DNA from: Deltaproteobacteria bacterium UBA796
Lineage (GTDB): Bacteria > Myxococcota_A > UBA796
Direction of reading: 5' to 3'
DNA length: 15,494 nucleotides
Assembly (NCBI GenBank): GCA_002296975.1
Contig: DBIS01000401.1
Coordinates: 1-15,494, forward strand
Of the stretch, positions 6,403-13,501 are shown in pieces. The position numbers and the translations under genes were made by a program. The stretch's first letter is position 1. Each line of letters starts with the position of its first letter. The notes under the pieces are model-generated. The model ran no database searches. It had not been told where the DNA came from and saw only the letters and a program-made list of their open reading frames with translations.

Positions 6403-7800
6403 TCAGCGCTTCGACTTAAGCGCAGTCAACAGCTCATCGTATAAGTAGATGTTGGCCTTGATCGCCTTTTTGAAGATGCCCAGGTGCATGGACTCATTCG
6501 GTCCGTGCGCTGTCGTCTCTGGGTCCATCACCCCATTCAGAATCAATGGAAGGTTCCCAAACCGCCGCCCAAACAGGGCGACAAAGGGAATCGAACCGCC
6601 CACGCCCACCCGAGCCAGCGGCGCCCCCCACGCTTTTTGATAGGCCCGATCTGCAGCCTCAAACGCTGGCCCCTTCGGCGTGTACAGCCACCCTTCACCA
6701 GCCCAACCGTCTGCACCGAGCTCGACCTTGATCCCACCCGGCGGATCGGCGAGCAACACTTGCTTGAGCAGCACCAACATCTCCGCTGAACTTTGTCCCG
6801 GCGCCAATCGTATCGACAAGACTGCGCTCGCTTTTTGACGAAGCGCGTTCTTTTTCAAGGCCGGAGTTGGCAATGTGGTGGCCACCACCGTGATGCTCGG
6901 CTGGCGCCACATCCACTCCACAGGCGGGATGCCACGATCTGGCAAGGCCGCGACACCCTCAATGATATGCGCTCCATTTTCGATCACATCCACCGTGATC
7001 GGCGAGTCCCAGGCCGACTGTCGCCAAGCCTCATCGACGTCCACCCGGCCGACTTTCATGCGGCCATCCTCGTCCGTCAATCGGTCGATCAGCTTGATTA
7101 GAGCGATCGAGACATCGGGCACCATGCCGCCCCACAACCCGGAGTGCACATCAGCGTCGAGGGCACTCACGGTCAACTCCACCTCGAGCAAACCCCGCAA
7201 CGAAACGGTAAGGCCGGGAATGTCAACCGACGGGTTTTCACAATCGGTGAGCACCATGACATCGGCGGAAAACTGAGCGGGGTAGGCGTCCATATACCGT
7301 TCGAGATTTGGAGAACCTATCTCCTCCTCACCCTCGATCACCAGCTTGATATTGACCGGCAAGGTACCCGAGACCGACAACCAAGCCTCGATCGCAGCGA
7401 TGTGGCTCATCCACCCGCCCATATCGTCGGCGGCACCCCGAGCATATAGCCGCTCACCGACCTGCGTGGCCTTGTGGGGCGGTGTGTGCCAAATCTCCCC
7501 AGCAACCGGCTGCAGGTCCAAGTGACCGTAGATCAACACCGTGGGCGCATCCGGCCCAGCATTCATCCACTCACCTGTCACGATCGGCAAAGTGCCTTCC
7601 AATTCCCGCACCTCACAAGCGCTCATCCCAAGCGCCTGAAGGTCTGTGCATATCTTAGCTGCAAGCAAGCGAACGTCCCCCGCGTGGGCCGGATCGCAGG
7701 AGATGGCTGGAATCTCCAGATACGCACACAACTGAGCAAGCGTGTGCTCAAAGTTCCGAGTGGCATGGTTGACAACTGCATCAATTTGGTCATGAGACAT
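6403..7800 (-). CDS. M20 family zinc metallopeptidase (dipeptidase, CNDP/DUG1-like)
   Basis: 465 residues, the typical length for M20 dipeptidases. The di-zinc motifs are all present: YGHLDLQPV (His93, Asp95), RGAADDMGG (bridging Asp125), EGEEEIGS (general base Glu159, zinc ligand Glu160), a zinc-ligand Asp186 in LTDCENP, and a C-terminal His439 in GPNESMHLG. His219 in DADVHSGLWGG, in the dimerisation or lid domain, also fits the subfamily that cleaves dipeptides or Cys-Gly-type substrates. The usual Lys after the DD pair (DDKG) is Met here (DDMG). No signal peptide is seen, so the enzyme is probably cytoplasmic. ATG 7800 is supported by AGGAG six bases upstream. It is transcribed alone, divergently from ccmA across 87 bases, and converges on the orphan membrane gene. 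The exact substrate is unknown; a peptide-scavenging role is likely. Confidence 0.9.
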   Translation of the reverse strand: MSHDQIDAVVNHATRNFEHTLAQLCAYLEIPAISCDPAHAGDVRLLAAKICTDLQALGMSACEVRELEGTLPIVTGEWMNAGPDAPTVLIYGHLDLQPVAGEIWHTPPHKATQVGERLYARGAADDMGGWMSHIAAIEAWLSVSGTLPVNIKLVIEGEEEIGSPNLERYMDAYPAQFSADVMVLTDCENPSVDIPGLTVSLRGLLEVELTVSALDADVHSGLWGGMVPDVSIALIKLIDRLTDEDGRMKVGRVDVDEAWRQSAWDSPITVDVIENGAHIIEGVAALPDRGIPPVEWMWRQPSITVVATTLPTPALKKNALRQKASAVLSIRLAPGQSSAEMLVLLKQVLLADPPGGIKVELGADGWAGEGWLYTPKGPAFEAADRAYQKAWGAPLARVGVGGSIPFVALFGRRFGNLPLILNGVMDPETTAHGPNESMHLGIFKKAIKANIYLYDELLTALKSKR

Positions 7801-7806
7801 GGAGAA

Positions 7807-7811
7807 CTCCT
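7807..7811 (-). promoter_or_regulatory. Ribosome binding site for the M20 peptidase gene
   Basis: The minus strand reads AGGAG, then six bases, then ATG at 7800. The spacing fixes the peptidase start at MSHDQID. Confidence 0.75.
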
Positions 7812-7828
7812 ATGGGTTTATGGCTAAC

Positions 7829-7847
7829 ACCCACACTGGGCGTGGGT
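7829..7847. promoter_or_regulatory. Inverted repeat in the peptidase-ccmA divergent region
   Basis: ACCCAC at 7829-7834 is exactly complementary to GTGGGT at 7842-7847, with a 7-base loop. It sits near the middle of the 87-base divergent gap, about 40 bases before ccmA. It could be an operator half-site pair or a leader hairpin, or simply chance. No clear -35/-10 boxes were found for either gene in this gap. Confidence 0.3.
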
Positions 7848-7887
7848 ATCTCAGCGGCCACCTGCCTAGCGGGTTAGACGCGCGTGC

Positions 7888-8559
7888 ATGGATATCGCTG
7901 TACGAGCAACTGGCCTGGGACGGCGCTTTGGACGACACTGGGCTGTGGCGCGGGTGGACCTTGAGGTTGCCGCCCATGAGCGACTGCTGATCATCGGCCC
8001 CAATGGCTGCGGCAAAACCACGCTGCTCAATGTGCTCTCCACCCTTTTGCGACCCTCAGCGGGCTCGGTCAGCTACCCCGGCTTGGCCAAAAATCCCCGT
8101 AAAGACATCGGCCTCATGGGCCACGATATCGGTATTTACGAAGACCTCTCCGCTGCCGACAACCTGAGGGTGTTCGCCAGAATGAGCGACATCGATCCAG
8201 CGCCAATCCGGGCGCTGCTCGCCACTGTTGGCCTTGAAGCCGGCGACCAGGCGGTGGCCAAATATTCCGCCGGGATGCGGCGGCGACTCGCCCTGGCGGC
8301 CCTGCTTCAAGCCCAACCAGCCTTGGCCCTACTCGACGAGCCCTTCGCCCAGATGGACCCCGGCGGTATCGCTGGCGTCTCCAAAGCGATCAAGGCCCTG
8401 CCTGGTGCGGTCATTATCGCCAGCCACCAAGTACAACATGCAGCCCCCTTGGCCACCCGGGCCATTTTAATGGATTGCGGGCAAATCCGTTGGACCGGGC
8501 GCGCAGACCAAGCCGAGGCCGCATGGCGCGCACTTCACCACGAGCGAGGTGAACTGTGA
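7888..8559 (+). CDS. ccmA: Heme ABC exporter ATP-binding protein CcmA
   Basis: 223 residues, a complete ABC ATPase of normal CcmA length. Walker A is GPNGCGKTT (37-45), the Q-loop region is LMGHD (76-80), the signature is YSAGMRRRLALA (126-137, the SAG variant usual in CcmA), Walker B is LALLDEPF (146-153) and the H-loop is ASHQ (His180). It forms the CcmA2CcmB complex on the cytoplasmic face of the inner membrane. ATP hydrolysis releases heme-loaded CcmE from the CcmC/CcmD complex. It is the first gene of the operon. The ATG at 7888 has no good Shine-Dalgarno. The stop overlaps the GTG of ccmB (GTGA), so translation of the two is probably coupled. Confidence 0.95.
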   Translation: MDIAVRATGLGRRFGRHWAVARVDLEVAAHERLLIIGPNGCGKTTLLNVLSTLLRPSAGSVSYPGLAKNPRKDIGLMGHDIGIYEDLSAADNLRVFARMSDIDPAPIRALLATVGLEAGDQAVAKYSAGMRRRLALAALLQAQPALALLDEPFAQMDPGGIAGVSKAIKALPGAVIIASHQVQHAAPLATRAILMDCGQIRWTGRADQAEAAWRALHHERGEL

Positions 8560-9224
8560 AGACCCTCCTAAATGTTCTACACAAAGACATGCTCATCGAG
8601 TGGGCCGCCCGCTCACGCACCGTCGCCTTGTTGAGCTTCGCTTACACCATCTTGTTGCTTTTTGCCTTCGCCATCGGGCCAGATGCAGGGGCACTTCGCC
8701 TACATGCGGGTGCGTATATGTGGCTTGGCTTGCTGCTCACCTCAACCTTGCTGCTCGAACGGTCCATGCGCATCGAGGTCGAGGCCGGGGCCTTATCCAA
8801 ACTCCTGCTGATCCCCATCGATCCCGCCGGTTTATTTTATGGAAAAGCCATCGCCAACACCTTGCAGCTTCTGCTCGTCGGCGCCTTTAGCGTGCCCTTA
8901 ATATTCGTGATCTGCGATGCGACCTTGACTGAAAACATCGGATGGCTGGGCCTTACGCTTATCTTGGGCTCTGCAGGCTTGGCTGCACCGGGCACCCTTT
9001 ACGCGGCCATGACGGCCCGTTTAAGCGGCTCACAGTTGCTCTTGCCCTTGATGCTCTTCCCCTTGGTGGTGCCAGTCATCGTCGCTGCCGTTAAAGCGAC
9101 ATCCCTCGTGATGCTGGGCGATCCCATGGACCAAATCGGCGCATGGCTCACCTTGTTGGCTTGCTTCAATCTCATCTATTGGAGCTTGTGCGGAATCCTT
9201 TTTGGACGGGTGATAGAAGCATGA
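8556..9224 (+). CDS. ccmB: Heme exporter permease CcmB
   Basis: 222 residues with about six hydrophobic helices and no periplasmic domain, matching CcmB in size and topology. Family features include the cytoplasmic N-terminal segment LHKDMLIEWAARSR, the stretch LLLERSMRIEVEAGALSKLL after the second helix, and the SGSQLLLPLMLFPLVVPVI block (about 156-175). It is the membrane subunit partnered with CcmA and part of the CcmABCD complex that acts on holo-CcmE. The start is GTG 8556, which overlaps the ccmA stop by four bases (GTGA). The stop overlaps the ccmC start (ATGA). Both junctions fit coupled translation and fixed subunit ratios. Confidence 0.94.
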   Translation: MKTLLNVLHKDMLIEWAARSRTVALLSFAYTILLLFAFAIGPDAGALRLHAGAYMWLGLLLTSTLLLERSMRIEVEAGALSKLLLIPIDPAGLFYGKAIANTLQLLLVGAFSVPLIFVICDATLTENIGWLGLTLILGSAGLAAPGTLYAAMTARLSGSQLLLPLMLFPLVVPVIVAAVKATSLVMLGDPMDQIGAWLTLLACFNLIYWSLCGILFGRVIEA

Positions 9225-9916
9225 AAAATCGTTGGGAAATCGCAATCGGAATCTTGGGCTTTCTGATGCTCGCTGTGGCCCATTATATCGGCCTTTTCGT
9301 CTCGCCAGCTGAAGCGATGATGGGCGATGTCGGCCGAATTCTATACGCACACGTGCCCACAGCCTGGGTGGGGTTGCTCACCTATCTCGTGGCCTTCATC
9401 GCAGCCATCGGCGCCCTGCTCAGCGGCAAGGCCGCCTGGGACGCCCTGGTCGAAGCCTCGGTCGAGGTTGGCTTGTTGCTCAACGCCGTCTTGCTCATTC
9501 AGGGCAGCTTGTGGGCCAAACCCACCTGGGGCGTGTTTTGGACCTGGGACCCTCGCCTGACCACCACTGCGATTATGGTCGTGGCTTTTGGGGTGGTGTT
9601 GGCCTTGCGCCGTCAGATCGACGACCCACAACGGCGGCTCACCATCTCATCGGTGGCGACAATCGTGGCCTTTGTCAACGTGCCCATCGTGTACATGAGC
9701 GTCAAATGGTGGCGCACCTTGCACCAAAATTTCTCGAGCCCCGAGACTGTCGACCCAATGATGGTCATCCCATTACGACTCGCCGCCTTCGGGATGCTGT
9801 TCATCTCGACCGCCTTTGTCGTTCGACGGTGGCGCATCGCCATGGCGGGTTTACGGGTCGATTTTGAGGCCCCCGACCTCCCCGCAGCACCCACACCACT
9901 CAAGGTTGAGGACTGA
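9221..9916 (+). CDS. ccmC: Heme-handling protein CcmC (WWD domain)
   Basis: 231 residues with six predicted helices. The tryptophan-rich periplasmic WWD motif lies at about 103-110 (WGVFWTWD, followed by PRLTTTAIM). The two axial heme-ligand histidines of the family are present: His44 in LYAHVPTAW and His168 in WWRTLHQ. CcmC binds heme at the outer face of the inner membrane and attaches it to CcmE. The ATG at 9221 overlaps the ccmB stop (ATGA) and leads directly into the first helix; a longer frame back to 9143 would run inside ccmB and is rejected. All residues known to be needed in E. coli CcmC appear conserved. Confidence 0.95.
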   Translation: MKNRWEIAIGILGFLMLAVAHYIGLFVSPAEAMMGDVGRILYAHVPTAWVGLLTYLVAFIAAIGALLSGKAAWDALVEASVEVGLLLNAVLLIQGSLWAKPTWGVFWTWDPRLTTTAIMVVAFGVVLALRRQIDDPQRRLTISSVATIVAFVNVPIVYMSVKWWRTLHQNFSSPETVDPMMVIPLRLAAFGMLFISTAFVVRRWRIAMAGLRVDFEAPDLPAAPTPLKVED

Positions 9917-9917
9917 T

Positions 9918-10028
9918 ATGACTGGAATGATTCAAGGTGGGATGGAGTTTGTATGGGCGGTCTATGGGATCACCTGGTTCGCCCTGGTGGCCTACGGCTT
10001 TAGCCTTCATAAACGCAGTGTGTCCTGA
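9918..10028 (+). CDS. ccmD: Small heme exporter subunit CcmD
   Basis: Only 36 residues, about half the length of E. coli CcmD. It has one transmembrane helix (about 12-30, containing VWAVYGITWFALVAYGF) followed by the basic tail HKR. The position between ccmC and ccmE, the single helix and the W-x-x-Y-G pattern identify it. CcmD stabilises the CcmC-CcmE interaction and assists holo-CcmE release. The start at ATG 9918 is one base after the ccmC stop, with GAGGA just upstream. Its stop shares one base with the ccmE start (TGATG). It is easily overlooked because the same frame is open from within ccmC. Confidence 0.88.
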   Translation: MTGMIQGGMEFVWAVYGITWFALVAYGFSLHKRSVS

Positions 10029-10480
10029 TGAGTAATTCAACAAGTAAAAATCGCCGATTGGCTTTGGTGGGCGCTTTGGCGGTCGCAGGCGCGGCTTTGG
10101 CCTTCATTTCATTTGGAAATATTGGTGAAAACCTGGTGTATTACTGGGACCCAGGTCAACTTATCGCAGCCGGCGACAAGTCCATCGGCGCCACCATTCG
10201 CTTGGGTGGGGTAGTCAAAAAAGACACCATCGACTGGGATCCTGACCGATCTGAACTGGCCTTTACCGTTTCAGATGGTGTGGCTGAGGTGAACGTCCAC
10301 TGTACCGGCGCTCCGCCTCAGATGTTCCGTGAGGGCATCGGCGTGGTGGTTGAAGGCACCATGACCAAAGCCGGCATTTTCGAGTCCAGCCGGTTGATGG
10401 TCAAGCACTCCAATGAATACAAAGCCCCTGAAGAAGGTACGAGCGTTGAGGAACTCTACAAAACCGTGGAAGCATTATGA
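10028..10480 (+). CDS. ccmE: Periplasmic heme chaperone CcmE
   Basis: 150 residues. An N-terminal anchor helix (about 11-30) is followed by an OB-fold domain with IRLGGVVKKDTI and LAFTVSDGVAEVNVHCTGAPPQMFREG (about 57-104), both typical of CcmE. The heme-binding site is KHSNEYKAPEE: His127 would bind heme covalently and Tyr131 would be an axial ligand. The usual motif is HDExY; here it is HSNEY, so the Asp is replaced by Ser and the Glu lies one place later. The His-Tyr spacing is kept, so this is still the classic His-type CcmE, not the Cys-type variant of some archaea and sulfate reducers. ATG 10028 overlaps the ccmD stop by one base, and the stop overlaps the ccmF start (ATGA). Confidence 0.95.
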   Translation: MSNSTSKNRRLALVGALAVAGAALAFISFGNIGENLVYYWDPGQLIAAGDKSIGATIRLGGVVKKDTIDWDPDRSELAFTVSDGVAEVNVHCTGAPPQMFREGIGVVVEGTMTKAGIFESSRLMVKHSNEYKAPEEGTSVEELYKTVEAL

Positions 10481-12447
10481 CCCCTGAATTGGGCCGCGCT
10501 GCTGTCTTGATCGCTTTGGCCGCCTGTAGCATTGGCGCCGTCACCGGTATCTGGGCGGGCATCACGGCCCGTGTAGACGCCGCACGTTGGACCCGGTGGA
10601 TGGCTGGCTTGTTCGCCTTCGCCATGGTCGCTGCAGTGGGTTTGATGGAGTTTGCGCTCATCACCCACGACTATTCCGTCAAATATGTGGCCGAAGTGGG
10701 CAGCAATGAGACGCCATTGGCCTTCACCATCGTCTCGTTGTGGTCATCACTCGATGGGTCCATCTTGCTTTGGGCCTTAATCCTCGCGATTTGGGCTGGG
10801 GTGTTCGCTTGGCGATTAAGAGACAACCATCCAGAACATGCCCCCTTCGCCTTGGGCACCATTTTGGCCGTCGGGGTCTTTTTCACCTTTTTGGTCAGCG
10901 GCATCGCCAACCCATTCGACCGTATTCCTGAGCCACTGAGCAACGGCCCCGGCCCGAACCCGCTGCTACAAAATCACATCTTGATGATCATTCATCCGCC
11001 CACTTTGTACCTGGGCTACGTCGGCATGACCGTTCCCTTTTCCATGGGCTGCGCCGCATTAATGAACGGCAGCATGCCCACAGGATGGGCCCGAACCATG
11101 CGCCGTTGGATGTTGGTGCCCTGGACTTGTCTGACCGTGGGCATCATCTTGGGCGGATGGTGGAGCTACGAAGTGCTCGGCTGGGGTGGATATTGGGCAT
11201 GGGACCCGGTCGAAAATGCCAGCTTTATGCCCTGGCTCACCGCGACCGCCTTCATTCACTCATCGATGATGATGGAACGAAAAGAGCACCTCAAAGGCTG
11301 GACAATTTCTCTGGTCATGGCCAGTTTTCTGCTGACTTTACTGGGCACATTTATGACCCGGAGTGGGGTATTCAACTCGGTCCATAGCTTCACCCAGTCT
11401 CCGATTGGGCCTGTTTTTCTTGGCTTTTTAGCCCTGTGTTTGGTCTTCTGCGTGCTGCTATTGGCCGCACGCGTTGACACCCTCTCACCGCCCATCTCAA
11501 AGCTCGAAGGGCCCTGGTCCAGAGACTTTGCATTTTTGGGCAACAACCTGCTCTTCGCCGCCTTCACGTTCACGGTCTTGCTGGGCACGGTCTACCCCTT
11601 GCTCAACGAGGTGATGACCGATGTGCAGATTTCGGTTGGGGAGCCATACTTCAACCGGATGAGCGTCCCGATTTGCATGGGCATATTGTTCTTGATGGGC
11701 GTGGGGCCGGCGCTGCCATGGGGCCGTGCAGAGCCGGGGGAAGTCATGCGACAACTCTCGATGCCCACCATCGTCTCCGTGGTGATCGCTGCTGGGTGTG
11801 TGGCCATGGGCTTGCGAGAGCCAATCGCCATCCTGACTTTTGCTTTGTCTGGTTTTGCCGGGATGGTGACACTCAAGGAGTTGACCGAGCCTGGGCGCCA
11901 GCGTGCGGCCAAACTCGGCGAACCCCTACCCAAAGCCCTGCTCAACACTTGGCGCACTGGCCATCGCCGAGCCGGCGGCTATGTGGTGCACTTGGGGGTC
12001 GTCTTTATCGCCGTCGCTATTGCGGCATCGAGCGTATACCGCTCCGAGACTGAGATGACGATTCGTGAAGGTAAGGCCAAGTCCTTTTTGGGCTATGACA
12101 TCACCTACACCGGCACAGAGCGTGTCGACGAGCCCCATCGCTGGTCTCGGGTGGCGCACTTTCAAGTCTCCAAAGATGGCGAACACATTGGTGACGCCTC
12201 ACCAAGACTCAACCATTATAAAAAGATGGGCCAGGCCATCGGTACCCCAACCGTTATCTCACGACTCGATGAAGACCTTTACCTGTCCTTGGTCCAAGTG
12301 GACACCGAAGGTAAAATGGCCAGCCTGAGCGTGGTGGTAGAACCTTTGGTTTGGTGGCTTTGGTTTGGTGGGGGCGTGATGCTGCTGGGCTCGGTCATCT
12401 CGGGATGGCCAGCGGCCCGTCGCAAAGAAGAAGAAGACGCCGCGTGA
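10477..12447 (+). CDS. ccmF: Cytochrome c heme lyase subunit CcmF
   Basis: 656 residues, full family length, with many transmembrane helices. The WWD domain is at about 228-243 (from GGWWSYEVLGWGG to YWAWDPVEN). Four histidines equivalent to the E. coli heme ligands are visible: His173 (IIHPPTLY), His261 (FIHSSMM), His303 (NSVHSFTQSP) and His505 (YVVHLGVV, equivalent to His491). CcmF receives heme from CcmE and, with CcmH/CcmI, ligates it to the CXXCH motif of apocytochrome c in the periplasm. The ATG at 10477 overlaps the ccmE stop and the stop overlaps the ccmG GTG (GTGA). No truncation or frameshift is seen, so heme ligation should be functional. Confidence 0.97.
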   Translation: MTPELGRAAVLIALAACSIGAVTGIWAGITARVDAARWTRWMAGLFAFAMVAAVGLMEFALITHDYSVKYVAEVGSNETPLAFTIVSLWSSLDGSILLWALILAIWAGVFAWRLRDNHPEHAPFALGTILAVGVFFTFLVSGIANPFDRIPEPLSNGPGPNPLLQNHILMIIHPPTLYLGYVGMTVPFSMGCAALMNGSMPTGWARTMRRWMLVPWTCLTVGIILGGWWSYEVLGWGGYWAWDPVENASFMPWLTATAFIHSSMMMERKEHLKGWTISLVMASFLLTLLGTFMTRSGVFNSVHSFTQSPIGPVFLGFLALCLVFCVLLLAARVDTLSPPISKLEGPWSRDFAFLGNNLLFAAFTFTVLLGTVYPLLNEVMTDVQISVGEPYFNRMSVPICMGILFLMGVGPALPWGRAEPGEVMRQLSMPTIVSVVIAAGCVAMGLREPIAILTFALSGFAGMVTLKELTEPGRQRAAKLGEPLPKALLNTWRTGHRRAGGYVVHLGVVFIAVAIAASSVYRSETEMTIREGKAKSFLGYDITYTGTERVDEPHRWSRVAHFQVSKDGEHIGDASPRLNHYKKMGQAIGTPTVISRLDEDLYLSLVQVDTEGKMASLSVVVEPLVWWLWFGGGVMLLGSVISGWPAARRKEEEDAA

Positions 12448-12959
12448 ACTGGCGAGTATTAAGCATTGGAGCAGTGGTCACACTGCCTTTGGTGGCATTG
12501 TTGGCTTCTGGTTTTGGCAGAGACCCAAAGCTGCGTTCCAATGCGTTGGAGGGCAGACAAGCCCCAGCATTTTCGCTGAAAACATTGAGTGGCGAGCCCT
12601 TCTCTTTGGCCTCCGTCAAAGGCAAACCGGTGGTGCTCAATTTTTGGTCCACCTGGTGCCAGCCCTGCAAGATCGAGCACCCTGTTTTAATGGGGGCTGC
12701 CGAGTCTTATGGCCCTGCCGGGGTGCAATTTGTCGCTGTTTTGTACCAAGATGAACCCGCAAAGGCCCAGGCATTTTTAAACCGATCGGGGGCACATTGG
12801 CCCACATTGGCAGACCCCGGCGGCCGCACCGCCATCGCCTATGGGGTGGCCGGGGTACCAGAGACCTTCTTTATCGACAAAGATGGACGCATCGTACGAA
12901 AGGTGTCGGGCCCGGTCAGTCAGGCGATAATGGTCACCACTTTGGAGCAAATGCTGTGA
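12444..12959 (+). CDS. ccmG: Thiol:disulfide oxidoreductase CcmG (DsbE)
   Basis: 171 residues with an N-terminal anchor helix (about 5-22) and a thioredoxin domain. The active site is STWCQPCKIEHP (Cys72, Cys75), with Glu78 after it as in CcmG. The cis-proline loop is GVPETFFID (Pro139), a good match to the GxPE signature that separates CcmG from other thioredoxins. It works in the periplasm, passing electrons from CcdA/DsbD to CcmH or apocytochrome. No CcdA or DsbD gene is in this window. The GTG at 12444 overlaps the ccmF stop; a frame open from 12351 inside ccmF is not the start. The stop overlaps the ccmH GTG. Confidence 0.95.
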   Translation: MNWRVLSIGAVVTLPLVALLASGFGRDPKLRSNALEGRQAPAFSLKTLSGEPFSLASVKGKPVVLNFWSTWCQPCKIEHPVLMGAAESYGPAGVQFVAVLYQDEPAKAQAFLNRSGAHWPTLADPGGRTAIAYGVAGVPETFFIDKDGRIVRKVSGPVSQAIMVTTLEQML

Positions 12960-13501
12960 TACGCGCTGCGGTTTTTACTTTGTTTCTCGGGATGAATGGC
13001 CTGGGTTTTTCAGCCCACGGCGCGGCGGACAATATCGTCGAGGAGTTGGCAAACGCACAGCTTCCCGACCCACCTTTGGAGCCACCACCATCAACGGCCA
13101 TCGCAACAGCCCGTACAGCCCGTCTGCAAAAAGCACTGCGCTGCCCGGTCTGCCAAGGGCTTAGCGTCGCCGACTCGCCCTCTACCGCGGCCCGTGCCAT
13201 GGGTGACCGCATCGCAGAGCTGGTGCAATCTGGCTACACCGAAGCCCAAATCACCGAATATTTTGTCGACCGTTATGGCGCGTGGGTAGAGCTCGAGCCG
13301 CCCACCGAAGACCACGGCGCCTTGTTTTATTCCCCAGTCATCGCACTGGCGCTTGGCATCATTTTTATCGTTGGCACCCACCGCCGGCGACAAAAGGGAG
13401 AGGCCGAGGCCGAGGCCGATGAGGCGCAGCCAAACGAACCAGCCAATGATGACCTTCACCCTTGGCGAGCACGAATCTTGGCCGAGTTGGAGAGACGATG
13501 A
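12956..13501 (+). CDS. ccmH: Cytochrome c maturation thiol reductase CcmH
   Basis: 181 residues with an N-terminal signal-like helix (about 1-20), then the three-helix redox domain with LRCPVCQGLSVADS (Cys63, Cys66), equivalent to the family's LRCxxCQ motif. YFVDRYGAWVELEPP (102-116) is a second CcmH landmark. A transmembrane helix follows (about 124-140), then a Glu/Ala-rich cytoplasmic tail ending HPWRARILAELERR. CcmH reduces apocytochrome c thiols, in concert with CcmG, and takes part in the CcmFHI heme ligation complex. The start GTG 12956 overlaps the ccmG stop (GTGA) and the stop overlaps the ccmI start (ATGA). It is a separate gene from ccmI, unlike the fused CcmH of E. coli. Confidence 0.94.
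   Translation: MIRAAVFTLFLGMNGLGFSAHGAADNIVEELANAQLPDPPLEPPPSTAIATARTARLQKALRCPVCQGLSVADSPSTAARAMGDRIAELVQSGYTEAQITEYFVDRYGAWVELEPPTEDHGALFYSPVIALALGIIFIVGTHRRRQKGEAEAEADEAQPNEPANDDLHPWRARILAELERR

Noticed and set aside
9143..9220. Longer N-terminus for CcmC starting inside ccmB.
   Set aside because: ATG 9221 overlaps the ccmB stop like the other junctions and begins the CcmC first helix directly; the extra residues are an out-of-frame shadow of ccmB.
9816..9917. A 70-residue version of CcmD starting inside ccmC.
   Set aside because: The extra residues lie in another frame of ccmC and do not resemble CcmD; ATG 9918 has GAGGA upstream and the right spacing.
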